Of a stretch of DNA of 64,000 nt, positions 53,927 to 62,954 are shown one piece after another. A model generated the notes under the pieces. The model had not been told where the DNA came from, did no database searches, and saw nothing but the letters and a program-made list of their open reading frames with translations. The translations under genes and the position numbers were made by a program. This DNA comes from Bacteroidales bacterium (GTDB lineage Bacteria; Bacteroidota; Bacteroidia; Bacteroidales; UBA4181): the NCBI GenBank assembly GCA_017523725.1, contig JAFWVY010000038.1, positions 1 to 64,000 of the forward strand, in the 5' to 3' direction. Positions within the stretch are counted from its first letter, which is position 1. Each line of letters begins with the position of its first letter.

Positions 53927-54784
53927 CTAAAGCCAACGTCTGATCCACTTGACGGGACTCAAAACGGCATTGCCCACCTTATAAGTTCTCGTCTGTTTCC
54001 CACATTTAAGACATTTCTCGTATGCTCTTTTCAATGTATCTTCAATGGGGAAAAGCATCAATCGTTCATCTGTCAATCCACGTCTTTTCATTGCCTCCAC
54101 ACAAGCATATGAATGCCATACCCGCGACTTATACTCCCCTTCGTTTAATGAAATAGAATGTGGATTTTTTCTATATGTATATAATAGCCTGTCAATATGC
54201 ATGATTTTGCCTACCTCCTCCAATTTATAATACATATCGTAATCCACCGCCCGTTTCATCAACGTATCTACACCCACCGTTCTATCGTACGCCGCTTTCT
54301 TGAACGACACAAAGTGCTTAAAGGGCCAAGTGCATGATTCTAAAGATGAAGTTCCTTGCGCGACGACAGTACCATGCACCTCTTTTTTTACTGCAAGGTT
54401 CTCGTCTGTTTGATAATATCCAGAATACACCATTGACACATCCGGATTTTGCAGATGCGTATTGACCATAGTGCTTAGCGCATCTGACACAGCAAGTTTG
54501 TCATCCGGATCAACAAATCCACATATCTCACCTTTTGCCATCTCAGCACACTTATGCTTAGTATAACCAGCGCCAAAGTTTAACTCGTTATAATACACAT
54601 GAAAGCGATCATCGTCCTTATATCTGTCATATATCTCGGATGAAGAGTCTGTTGACTTATCATCAACTATGACGATTTCCCAATTCTTATAATCCTGCGC
54701 CAAAACACTGTCAATGGCTTCTTGCAAATAGCAGCCATTGTTGTAATTGGCGATTAAAACCGAAAAAAGAGGCGTTTGCTCCAT
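53927..54784 (-). CDS. Family 2 glycosyltransferase
   Basis: This 285-residue GT2 enzyme has FSVLIANYNNGCYLQEAIDSVL, VIVDDKSTDSS and FVDPDDKLA. The gene is AT-rich, in contrast to the GT2 genes at 33-41 kb. Its 3' side is followed by a GC-richer GT2, so the composition boundary lies near 53.9 kb. Donor unknown. Confidence 0.9.
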   Translation of the reverse strand: MEQTPLFSVLIANYNNGCYLQEAIDSVLAQDYKNWEIVIVDDKSTDSSSEIYDRYKDDDRFHVYYNELNFGAGYTKHKCAEMAKGEICGFVDPDDKLAVSDALSTMVNTHLQNPDVSMVYSGYYQTDENLAVKKEVHGTVVAQGTSSLESCTWPFKHFVSFKKAAYDRTVGVDTLMKRAVDYDMYYKLEEVGKIMHIDRLLYTYRKNPHSISLNEGEYKSRVWHSYACVEAMKRRGLTDERLMLFPIEDTLKRAYEKCLKCGKQTRTYKVGNAVLSPVKWIRRWL

Positions 54785-54873
54785 TTAAATATCTTTATTG
54801 ATTAACAAATCAAAAATGGACATCCGAATTCTGTTGCCCCAAGGTAAATGATTGCGATTCCTATCTAAAAAAG

Positions 54874-55965
54874 CTATACTCTCATCAAATGCGTCATCAA
54901 AACATTACGCGCTTTGATAATACCAACACACAAAAGCAATGAGACTGCCGTATATACCAGCCAAAACCATTCATTATGTCCGTAAATAACAGGATGACAA
55001 CCAATCATTTTCCAATCCAAGTCCCACATAACAGTTTTGAGATATGAAGCCGGTTTGAAAAACAAAATATGGAAAATAATGACGTAAATGGAATTGTCTC
55101 CCAAAAAGACAAGAAACCTTTTTAATGACTTTGCATTATTATCGAGAAAACAGCTAATCCAGTAAGTGAATATAAAGCCGGTGCAACCAGTAATACAGAG
55201 AACCGCCCACTTTTGCACTGTTTGATTCCGATATCCCATATGGGTCGGAAAATATATCGCCGATACACATAACAACAAGAAACAACCAATGGCAATCTTC
55301 CATTTATTTAAACGCACAAGATAATTTTTGCTCAAATATCCCATTCCCATAAAGAATACCGCCATCATTTCTCTGTACCCGCCTTGGGGCCAGTTGGGGA
55401 TATCCTTACCCCATATTATCTTGAGGCACCCCAGCAAACAGAATAAAATCGTGATTATCCATACGCTCGCGGAAATCTTCAGTTTTTCTTTCAATACCCA
55501 GTTTCCTATGCAAAAAAGTATACCCCCGACAAATAACACCCGGAAAAACCAAAATGCACCACAAATAAAATAATCGTATGACGTCATTTTTGTAACTACA
55601 TCTACACTCTTCCCCAATATATCCATAGCAGAGAATCTGGTCGCGCAATATCCCTGAGGCGTTCCATAAGTATCGTTCAAAACTCCCCAATCATAGAAAA
55701 CATTGTGAAGCAACAAAAACACGATACTCCACTTGACAAAAGGCCAGTATAAACTCTTGACGCGTCTCAAGAAGAAGTCCCCTGGGCGCATGAAATAATC
55801 CGGCTTGAAAAGATAACCACTTGCAATGAAGAAAAGCGGCATGTGGAAAGAAAAAATCCAATGATTAAAAAAAGCGGGGCAGCCCGAATGGCCTACTACG
55901 ACAAGGATTATACCTATGCCTTTCAGAATTGAAATGGTATCATTTCTTTTCGACCTCTTATCCAT
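54874..55965 (-). CDS. Acyltransferase-3 family membrane protein (6 of 6)
   Basis: The 363-residue protein begins with a basic tail and NDTISILKGIGIILVVVGHSGCP, then SFHMPLFFIASGYLF. It shares segments such as FVKWSIVFLLLHNVF with the paralogues at 45.8-48.0 kb. About ten TM helices follow. It is very AT-rich (19 of 60 bases are G/C in 55081-55140). The likely role is O-acylation of a sugar. Confidence 0.9.
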   Translation of the reverse strand: MDKRSKRNDTISILKGIGIILVVVGHSGCPAFFNHWIFSFHMPLFFIASGYLFKPDYFMRPGDFFLRRVKSLYWPFVKWSIVFLLLHNVFYDWGVLNDTYGTPQGYCATRFSAMDILGKSVDVVTKMTSYDYFICGAFWFFRVLFVGGILFCIGNWVLKEKLKISASVWIITILFCLLGCLKIIWGKDIPNWPQGGYREMMAVFFMGMGYLSKNYLVRLNKWKIAIGCFLLLCVSAIYFPTHMGYRNQTVQKWAVLCITGCTGFIFTYWISCFLDNNAKSLKRFLVFLGDNSIYVIIFHILFFKPASYLKTVMWDLDWKMIGCHPVIYGHNEWFWLVYTAVSLLLCVGIIKARNVLMTHLMRV

Positions 55966-56012
55966 ACAAGAATCAGCTACTCAACGTAGATACAACTTAC
56001 ATTATCGTCAAT

Positions 56013-57071
56013 CTACTCATGACGCCAGAATCCACTGATATAAGACTTCACACAACGCCCCATGGCAAGGAATGCGGACTTCCATCCTGCCAGGCGATAA
56101 TAATTATTGAAAAGCATCCTGATATCCTTTCCTATCGACTTATCTTTCTCATGCCAGTATAGACGCGGTCTGACATAGCGTTTCAGATATTTGTCATACA
56201 ACCCTATGGTGTGTTCGCGCAACATCATATCTTCAGTGTTGAATGTAGACAAATCAGTACAAACCAGCAGATTTCTACGGTTCCTGTCTATAACAGACAA
56301 CGGCGAGAAAACACCACCCTGATGTTTCCTGTATACGGCCATTACATCCGGCATACAATACCCTGTGCCAGACTGCAAAATATGGTAACAATGGTGAACA
56401 TCACATGGATATTTATACTTACTAAAATCAACACCTGTAAGAGTGGAGCGTCGATAAAGCAATGTCATGGTTTTTGTTATCCAATGGTCGAAGTTGTCTG
56501 CCGATGTGAAAAAAAAGACATCGGGATGCTGTTCAAACATATCTGCCACATAATCCGGAAGCCATTGTCCATCCGCTTCACTGTAAATCTTATATCGATG
56601 GCAACACAAACTGCACTCTTCATGTTGCTCCAGAAAATCCACCTGTTTCTGCAGTTTTAGTGGATCAGTCCAATAGTCATCACCTTCGCATCCAGCCCTA
56701 TACTTTACATTATCCTCCCACTTGGCTATCAACGACAACTTTTTTCTTTTAATGTGATATAGATTCTTATTCAAAAGGACAACTACGAAATGACATGATT
56801 TATTCTCCTTATGATCCGCTTCTATTAAAAAGGCGTCTTCTGTCTCCCTCTCATGTGCCGATGTCATATCAAAATGATTGTCCAAATAATCCTTTATCAC
56901 ATCTTGCTCACCATCTGTGCTGGCATCATCAACTATAAGGGCAACGAAAGGGAAGTTTGTCTGCTGCATGCAAAAACCATTCATGGCATCTGTGATATAC
57001 CTGGCATGATTGTATGTCATGCAGCGGATGCTGAGCATATAACCAGTATCTTTCATAGCTAAATTACTCAT
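56013..57071 (-). CDS. Family 2 glycosyltransferase
   Basis: This 352-residue GT2 protein has LSIRCMTYNHARYITDAMNGF, ALIVDDASTDGEQD and the metal-binding GCEGDDYWTDPLKLQKQVDFLE, a combination typical of a Bacteroidetes GT2 group. The ATG at 57071 overlaps the end of the LicD gene; an ATG at 57056 is possible. Its C-terminal segment is hydrophobic and basic. Confidence 0.9.
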   Translation of the reverse strand: MSNLAMKDTGYMLSIRCMTYNHARYITDAMNGFCMQQTNFPFVALIVDDASTDGEQDVIKDYLDNHFDMTSAHERETEDAFLIEADHKENKSCHFVVVLLNKNLYHIKRKKLSLIAKWEDNVKYRAGCEGDDYWTDPLKLQKQVDFLEQHEECSLCCHRYKIYSEADGQWLPDYVADMFEQHPDVFFFTSADNFDHWITKTMTLLYRRSTLTGVDFSKYKYPCDVHHCYHILQSGTGYCMPDVMAVYRKHQGGVFSPLSVIDRNRRNLLVCTDLSTFNTEDMMLREHTIGLYDKYLKRYVRPRLYWHEKDKSIGKDIRMLFNNYYRLAGWKSAFLAMGRCVKSYISGFWRHE

Positions 57072-57834
57072 CAAGAAAAATCACATCATGGCTATGCACT
57101 CTGCGCTGTTCTACCGGAGGCAATTTCATAAAGTCACCATAGCAACAAGTCAAAAAAGGACCCGGGTTATTCGGGCCATAAAAATATGTTCCTTCGAATT
57201 CATACTTTTTTAAAGGGAACAAATCGTTCAAGTAATACCTTGAAGGAACAATACTTGAGAAAGTGTAAACATCCGGAGCTTGAAACCGTTGCAGATAGCT
57301 TTTTTTTGCGATAGAATCCTCCTCTTTCTTAAGTAATAACTTAAGTCCTTCTATCCTGTCCGACAACTCAGATTCGCTCCTGATGCCCAAATCTATCTTT
57401 CTTCTCAAATAAGCCAGATGCTCTAATATTCTGTATTTTTGTTCCTCGAACTCTTTCATCTTTTTGGGCCTGAACAAATCAACGCCCAATCCTTTATTCA
57501 GATAAAGATAGTTATCGTTGGAAAGGGCATAGTTGACAATGGTCTTTTTATCCTTAAGACGAGCCCATCCGTGAAAAAAATTAGGTTCAGTCTCCTTGTC
57601 CTCTATCATCATATCATTCGGCAAATGCTTTTTAAGCAATGCTATTGCCGCATCATACCTTTCATCAAAGATAAAAAAATCAAAATCATCGTCCCAGGGG
57701 ATAAACCCTTTGTGTCTAACTGCACCCAAAAGAGTCCCATAGGTCATAATGTATGGAATGTCATTTGTTTCCAAGATATCACGGACTGCAATTGCCAATT
57801 CCAATATCCGAGCCTGAATTTTTCTTATATTCAT
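57064..57834 (-). CDS. LicD family phosphotransferase (2 of 3)
   Basis: This 256-residue protein carries MTYGTLLGAVRHKGFIPWDDDFDF near residue 30. It is a close relative of the gene just upstream and shares whole segments with it (RHKGFIPWDDDFDF, FEGTYF/FEDTYF, and the C-terminal CYGDFMKLPP against CYGDYMQLPP). It should transfer a phospho-alcohol from a CDP-linked donor. The gap to its paralogue is two bases. Confidence 0.92.
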   Translation of the reverse strand: MNIRKIQARILELAIAVRDILETNDIPYIMTYGTLLGAVRHKGFIPWDDDFDFFIFDERYDAAIALLKKHLPNDMMIEDKETEPNFFHGWARLKDKKTIVNYALSNDNYLYLNKGLGVDLFRPKKMKEFEEQKYRILEHLAYLRRKIDLGIRSESELSDRIEGLKLLLKKEEDSIAKKSYLQRFQAPDVYTFSSIVPSRYYLNDLFPLKKYEFEGTYFYGPNNPGPFLTCCYGDFMKLPPVEQRRVHSHDVIFLDE

Positions 57835-57836
57835 AA

Positions 57837-58613
57837 TTATTTAAAAATAACCTTTGAATAATGCGGCATCCTTTTCTCCGCTGGTGGTAATTGCATATAA
57901 TCACCATAGCAACGTTTCAGAAGTATGTCTGCATTTTTAGGCCCCCAGAAGTATGTATCTTCGAAGTCATACTTACACAACGGAAAAATATCTTCTGCCA
58001 ACATGGAATCATCAAAAACAGAGATGAAACCTATCATGTCATCGTCCTCAAGCGTATTAACAGACAAGGCTTTTCTATTTTCTTGCTCCAACTCAATTTC
58101 CAAAGGATTCTTTCTCTTCTCATATTCCTCTTGCGTAAGGAATCCCTTCGTGAATTTTCGTTGCAGATATTCTAAATGAGCCTTCAGTCTATTCACTTTA
58201 TCGAAACTTTTCTTTATACTAAATGCACGATACAAATCTACACAAACGCCATGATGTGCATAAAGGTTGTCTTGTGGGAACAACTCACAGTCAGCCTCTG
58301 TTCCAATATCTTTGGCATGAGCCCAACCATGAAAGTATAATGGTTCGCTCTTGCCATCCTCTATGAAAATATTTGCCGGCAATTCCTTACGCAAATATTC
58401 AATAACATCATCATATTCTTCACTTATGATATAAAAGTCAAAATCATCGTCCCATGGGATAAAGCCTTTGTGTCTAACCGCCCCCAAAAGAGTCCCATAG
58501 GTAATCATGTGGGGCACATCATGATTCTCAAGAACATCACGAATTGCAACTGCCATCTCAAGCAATCGCAGCTGTACCCTACGAATATCTTCCAGTGAAT
58601 ACACTTGTTTCAA
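57837..58613 (-). CDS. LicD family phosphotransferase (3 of 3)
   Basis: This 258-residue LicD protein has ITYGTLLGAVRHKGFIPWDDDFDFYI, FHGWAHAKD and CYGDYMQLPPAEKR. It is the tandem paralogue of the preceding LicD entry. The start is not ATG: the TTG at 58613 overlaps the upstream stop (TTGA), with GTG at 58604 as an alternative; no ATG is in frame before residue 20. Its upstream partner is the cytidylyltransferase fusion, which probably makes its CDP-donor. Confidence 0.9.
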   Translation of the reverse strand: MKQVYSLEDIRRVQLRLLEMAVAIRDVLENHDVPHMITYGTLLGAVRHKGFIPWDDDFDFYIISEEYDDVIEYLRKELPANIFIEDGKSEPLYFHGWAHAKDIGTEADCELFPQDNLYAHHGVCVDLYRAFSIKKSFDKVNRLKAHLEYLQRKFTKGFLTQEEYEKRKNPLEIELEQENRKALSVNTLEDDDMIGFISVFDDSMLAEDIFPLCKYDFEDTYFWGPKNADILLKRCYGDYMQLPPAEKRMPHYSKVIFK

Positions 58614-59947
58614 ATCCTTATCAAATCTTTTGAATTGTAGAAATCATCCATGACCTTGACTATCGCCTGTGAGATCTCGTCATCAATACATTGAGTATTT
58701 CTTCTCAACAGAACCGACTTGAGAAACACAACCAATTCGTTTCGAATACCTTCTCCATCCAATTGATAAAAATAACGTTTATTGTCGGAAGAATTCTCGA
58801 ATCTTAACTCAAAGTAATCCGTCTTCCACCAAGGTGCAGGTACATAAACATAACCTTTTGTTCCCGAAATAATAAGTTCACCTTCGCTCTTAACACCTTG
58901 ACCGACCTTTATAGAAGCCACTGCATGTGGAAAAGTAAAGGCAACCTTTGTAAAAGAATCATAATGGGCGCTTTCCATTCGAGAAGAAATAGTCTTTTGA
59001 CAATATGTTGTCCCTAATAAATAAAATATTGGTAACAAGGCCGCAGGTCCCCAGGTACTGAGACTGTTCCATCCTTTATCTAAGTCATCATTTCCCTCTA
59101 TCTCTACATTCCTCAAACTTGTACAAGTCGCATCAACAGACACGACATCGCCTATACGGCCACTTTTTACGAGAACGAGGAGTCTTGAGAATGCCGTTGA
59201 GTACGCTGTTCGGATAGCATCCATCAAAACACAATTGTTCTTTTGAGCTATTGTCTTTAACTCTTTCCATTCCGCCACCGAAACACATATTGGAGATTCG
59301 CACAAAACGTGTTTGCCAAGATTTAAAGCCTTTTTCACGCTCTCATAACGTATTACCGGGCTGGTTATAAAATAAAGTGCATCACAATTTGCAATCAAGT
59401 CATCAAGTTTGTCAACAACAGGGATTGCATCTATAACATCTTTCGACAACAAAGAATTGTTTTGCGAACAAATACCGACTACATCTAGTCCGTTGACATA
59501 TTTGCTTTCGCGATAAAACTTGTTAAGAAACGCCGCATCACCCACAAGTCCCATCTTCAACTCATGCTGTTCCGCGCGTATCTCCGAACTGGAAACGCCC
59601 TCGGTTCTATCTAGGTATACGACCTTGCAGAATTCGTTCAGATAGTCAAACTTGCCTTTCCAATCTGAACCAACAGTAAATATGTCGATGCCATAACGTT
59701 TAATGTCGTCTATCTTCTGGCCTTCATATTCTTCGATAATAATTTCATCGGCAATGCCAGTAGCCCGAACCGCCTCAATACGTTCCATCAAAGACTGCTG
59801 AACATTGATTTTGCCTCTGTTCAAATCAAAACTGTCCGCTGTAACACCAACGATCAAATAGTCTCCCAAAGCCTTAGCCCGTTCCAACAATCGTCGATGA
59901 CCATAATGGAACATATCATATGTGCCGTAGGTTATTACTTTTTTCAT
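58610..59947 (-). CDS. Fusion of TagD-like cytidylyltransferase and Gfo/Idh/MocA-like oxidoreductase
   Basis: The 445-residue protein joins two enzymes. Residues 1-127 form a nucleotidyltransferase like glycerol-3-phosphate cytidylyltransferase: YGTYDMFHYGH with H14 and H17, and RTEGVSSS (114-121). Residues from about 129 form a Gfo/Idh/MocA oxidoreductase: GLVGDAAF, FITSPVIRYESVKKALNLGKHVL, then CESP (216-219), where the family normally has EKP, so the hallmark Lys is Ser218. The C-domain (ASIKVGQGVKSEGELIISGTKG) is otherwise typical. It probably makes a CDP-alcohol and reduces or oxidises its precursor. It starts at ATG 59947. Confidence 0.88.
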   Translation of the reverse strand: MKKVITYGTYDMFHYGHRRLLERAKALGDYLIVGVTADSFDLNRGKINVQQSLMERIEAVRATGIADEIIIEEYEGQKIDDIKRYGIDIFTVGSDWKGKFDYLNEFCKVVYLDRTEGVSSSEIRAEQHELKMGLVGDAAFLNKFYRESKYVNGLDVVGICSQNNSLLSKDVIDAIPVVDKLDDLIANCDALYFITSPVIRYESVKKALNLGKHVLCESPICVSVAEWKELKTIAQKNNCVLMDAIRTAYSTAFSRLLVLVKSGRIGDVVSVDATCTSLRNVEIEGNDDLDKGWNSLSTWGPAALLPIFYLLGTTYCQKTISSRMESAHYDSFTKVAFTFPHAVASIKVGQGVKSEGELIISGTKGYVYVPAPWWKTDYFELRFENSSDNKRYFYQLDGEGIRNELVVFLKSVLLRRNTQCIDDEISQAIVKVMDDFYNSKDLIRI

Positions 59948-60008
59948 CACAATGAGTTATTGCCCATTTCTGTTAATTCGTTGATAATAATTGAAAGCAC
60001 CCGGGAAT

Positions 60009-60500
60009 TTAGAAACGAAAGGACCATCTGTAATCATTCTCAGACACCATCTTTCCTCCATTTTTTTCTATCACTCTCTTCGAGGCATAATTATATTTCT
60101 CAACCGTTAAAAACTTTTCTTCTATTTTCATCTCATTTGCCTTTTCCAATAGTTTATGCAAGAGAATTGTGCCATATCCCTTCCCTCTATATAAAGAAGA
60201 AACAGCATACCCAATGTTTCCTCCTATCAGCCTCGACTGACTTGTTAAAGCATGACGAATTTTCCCAAAACAAACAGGAATATTATCAACTATTAGCCAA
60301 AAACACGTTTGTCCAACACAACCATCAGGCAAGTTCTCATTCCTAGACCACGCTTCTTGTTGGACAAGCCATTGTTTGAATTCTTCATAGGACATTTTTT
60401 TAACGGGATTCTTGAACGCATTTTCTTCCTCACCTATATGCTGAAGAAGGTTATATACATCCAACCCGTCAGAGACAGAAAGCTGACGCAAATACTCCAT
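60009..60500 (-). CDS. GNAT family N-acetyltransferase
   Basis: The 163-residue protein has the acetyl-CoA-binding loop SSLYRGKGYGTILLHKLLEKA and the following KYNYASKRVIEKNGGKMV segment of GNAT enzymes. It probably acetylates an amino group of a small molecule or a nucleotide-linked sugar made by the adjacent aminotransferase. It lies five bases downstream of that gene, implying cotranscription. Confidence 0.9.
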   Translation of the reverse strand: MEYLRQLSVSDGLDVYNLLQHIGEEENAFKNPVKKMSYEEFKQWLVQQEAWSRNENLPDGCVGQTCFWLIVDNIPVCFGKIRHALTSQSRLIGGNIGYAVSSLYRGKGYGTILLHKLLEKANEMKIEEKFLTVEKYNYASKRVIEKNGGKMVSENDYRWSFRF

Positions 60501-60505
60501 TTTAA

Positions 60506-61567
60506 TTACTCTTTATCTACATCAAAATAAACTTTTGAGAAGAATTCCATAGCTTTTTTGGAGCCAATAGTTACACGCAACACATCCTTCAACAGAATAT
60601 TGCCATAGGTGTGGACAAGCGTTTTCTTCTCATCAGACAGGCGTCTGGCAATCTCATGAGCATCATGTTTAGGCTTGATCAGCACGTAATTGCCGTGACA
60701 ATCCATAAACCAATAACCTCGTTTCCTCAGCTCGTTAATTAGATAGGCCTTCCCTTCTTTCTCCTGCTCAATGAGTTGCTCAATCATTTTCGGATGCTCC
60801 AAAATACGCTCTGCAAACAATAAACCAACCGTGTTCACCTCATAGGCCAGTCTTGAATTTTTTACCCAATGAATCAAGTCTTTGTGACCGACTACCATAC
60901 CTACACGGCAACCTGCTATGGACATCAGCTTACTGAATGTGCGCAGTAATAGGACATTTTCGTTCTCAATCGCATAATGCAGAAAAGTCTTATCATAAAA
61001 GTAATGATAGGCTTCATCCAAAATAACAACTGCGCCGTTTTGTTTTGCCTTTTTAATTACTCGCTGCACCTCGTGTTCAGTGTAAAGATTTCCAATAGGG
61101 CTATTAGGGTTAAGAAGCACAACAACACGAGTGTCGGCAGTAATAGCATCAAGAATGGCGTCAATACTGATGCTAAAATCGTCGTTATATTGTACTGGTT
61201 TGTGTTTCAACCCCAACATACTGCAACAAACCCAGTAAATCTCAAATGTTGGAGATACTGTTACAACCTCTTTTCCAGGCTCTCCAAAAATTTCAAGTAG
61301 AACGCGAATTCCGTGATCGGATCCATTTGTGCAATATACACTATCTTTATCAACTCCAATATAATTAGCATACTTGCCTATGAATCTTTCTGGTTCCGGA
61401 TACATAGCAAGATACTCTGGAGTTAATTCTTTCAATACCGAGTCCACAAATTCCTTCGGCAAGCCTTCTGGATTCTCATTTGCATCATAACGATGATAAC
61501 CTGCACGACCTTGTTTAGGAAAGACTCGAGGTGTGCTGGAAATATATGGATTTATATAAAAGCTCAT
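60506..61567 (-). CDS. PLP aminotransferase class I/II, HisC-like
   Basis: This 353-residue fold-type I PLP enzyme resembles histidinol-phosphate aminotransferase and threonine-phosphate decarboxylase. Visible are YDANENPEG, NPNSPIGN (153-160), DEAY with D184 and the Schiff-base Lys213 in RTFSKLMSIAG. Because it sits in the LicD module, it more likely supplies an amino alcohol phosphate or amino sugar than histidine; that is inference. It lies in AT-rich sequence between the ATP-grasp and GNAT genes. Confidence 0.88.
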   Translation of the reverse strand: MSFYINPYISSTPRVFPKQGRAGYHRYDANENPEGLPKEFVDSVLKELTPEYLAMYPEPERFIGKYANYIGVDKDSVYCTNGSDHGIRVLLEIFGEPGKEVVTVSPTFEIYWVCCSMLGLKHKPVQYNDDFSISIDAILDAITADTRVVVLLNPNSPIGNLYTEHEVQRVIKKAKQNGAVVILDEAYHYFYDKTFLHYAIENENVLLLRTFSKLMSIAGCRVGMVVGHKDLIHWVKNSRLAYEVNTVGLLFAERILEHPKMIEQLIEQEKEGKAYLINELRKRGYWFMDCHGNYVLIKPKHDAHEIARRLSDEKKTLVHTYGNILLKDVLRVTIGSKKAMEFFSKVYFDVDKE

Positions 61568-61676
61568 TGTTTTAAATTAAATACAATCATTAATATACAA
61601 AGAGTTATGTCAAACTTGCAATCTTTCTAAAACTCATTGAACGCAGTTTTGTGACAATTCTTGACAAACGAAGATG

Positions 61677-62954
61677 TTATTTCATCAACACATCAACCAT
61701 CTCCGGACTGAACACCGGAATGTTCAATTTTGTTTTAACATTAACCCTCTCCGCGTTTGAATCATCAATGAACAACGCTTTGCTTGAATGAATATAGTCA
61801 ACTTTATCAGATTCCCTGTCAATATGTATCACCTCATCGAAAAGGGCCTCCAATCGAAAGTGATGCAACTCTTTCTTCAGATCTCCATCATGCTTACTGA
61901 GCAAATAAAGCTTCTTCCCTTGATTTACACACTGGTATAGGAATTTCACCAACTCCACATTTACTTTGTTTGTGTCGAGTATCAGGCAATCATCATAATC
62001 GCAGTATACAGAATCAAACTCGAGATTTGTCTTGTATCTATTATCCAAAGCCCGGTCCAGTTCCACATGATAGTTGTTCTTGGAGACGCTTATCTTATAA
62101 TCAAAAGCATCGAAAAGAGACAATAAGGCAAAATTAACCCCAACTGCCCGCGAGAGTAAAGAAGATCCACCCAAGCGTGACGCAATCTCCAACAAACACA
62201 ATTGTCCGTCCTTGTCACGTTTTACCTGATAGAACCACGCTCCCCTGAACTCTATCCGCTCATTGATTTTTTTTGCTATTTCCTCAAATTCATCTTGATC
62301 TTCTGCAAAAGAGGTATTCACGCTGATGCCGTCCTTTACCCGGGTTCGTTTACGCGCTGCACTATAAAGCAAGTGTCCGTCTTTATCCGTAAAACAATCA
62401 ACCGTAAATTCTTCTCCAGGCAAATACTCTAAGATCAATAAATCGTCTTTGTCCTTAATAAATGCATCAACTTCCTCCTGTGTTTTCAGTTTCATGGTTC
62501 CCTTTGCACCATATCCTATATTGGGTTTCGCAAAAACCGGGAAAGCATTTTGAGGAATGTCCGAAGGATAATAGATTAGAGGTACTCTGATGACACCTCG
62601 CAGTTTTTTGTACGTCAATTCTTTTGAAAGGCAGATCCTTGTTGTTTCCAGTGATGAAGAAACAACACGGCAGCCGAGTTCCGTCTCATGCTCTTTCAGA
62701 ACGGTTATCACCAAGTCCATGGTTGGATAGATTGCGTCAATCTGACGCTCCTTTACAATCCGGGCCATGGTTGGGATAAAATCAGAAGCCGTTACATAAG
62801 GGACATCCGAGATATACTCTTCGTATACGAATTTCCCATGATCATCGATAGAACTGGCTCCGATTAAGCGGAAATAAGTAGAATACTTGACTGAACTATA
62901 GATGTCCAATCCTATTTCAGAGCCACATGGGAAAACAAGGATATTCCTCTTCAT
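61677..62954 (-). CDS. ATP-grasp protein fused to a HAD-like domain
   Basis: The 425-residue protein has an ATP-grasp ligase module (about 1-310) with AKPNIGYGAKGTMKL, LILEYLPGEEFTVDCF and CLLEIASRLGGSSL, and a C-terminal HAD-like domain (about 315-425) with CDYDDCLI (D319, D321), LLSKH (S353) and FIDDSN (D397-D398). ATP-grasp enzymes join an amine to a carboxylate through an acyl phosphate; the HAD part may dephosphorylate the same substrate. It starts overlapping the aminotransferase stop by four bases. The substrates are unknown. Confidence 0.88.
   Translation of the reverse strand: MKRNILVFPCGSEIGLDIYSSVKYSTYFRLIGASSIDDHGKFVYEEYISDVPYVTASDFIPTMARIVKERQIDAIYPTMDLVITVLKEHETELGCRVVSSSLETTRICLSKELTYKKLRGVIRVPLIYYPSDIPQNAFPVFAKPNIGYGAKGTMKLKTQEEVDAFIKDKDDLLILEYLPGEEFTVDCFTDKDGHLLYSAARKRTRVKDGISVNTSFAEDQDEFEEIAKKINERIEFRGAWFYQVKRDKDGQLCLLEIASRLGGSSLLSRAVGVNFALLSLFDAFDYKISVSKNNYHVELDRALDNRYKTNLEFDSVYCDYDDCLILDTNKVNVELVKFLYQCVNQGKKLYLLSKHDGDLKKELHHFRLEALFDEVIHIDRESDKVDYIHSSKALFIDDSNAERVNVKTKLNIPVFSPEMVDVLMK

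Noticed and set aside
60506..61567. hisC for histidine synthesis
   Set aside because: No other histidine gene is nearby, and its neighbours belong to glycan decoration, so the name would be misleading.
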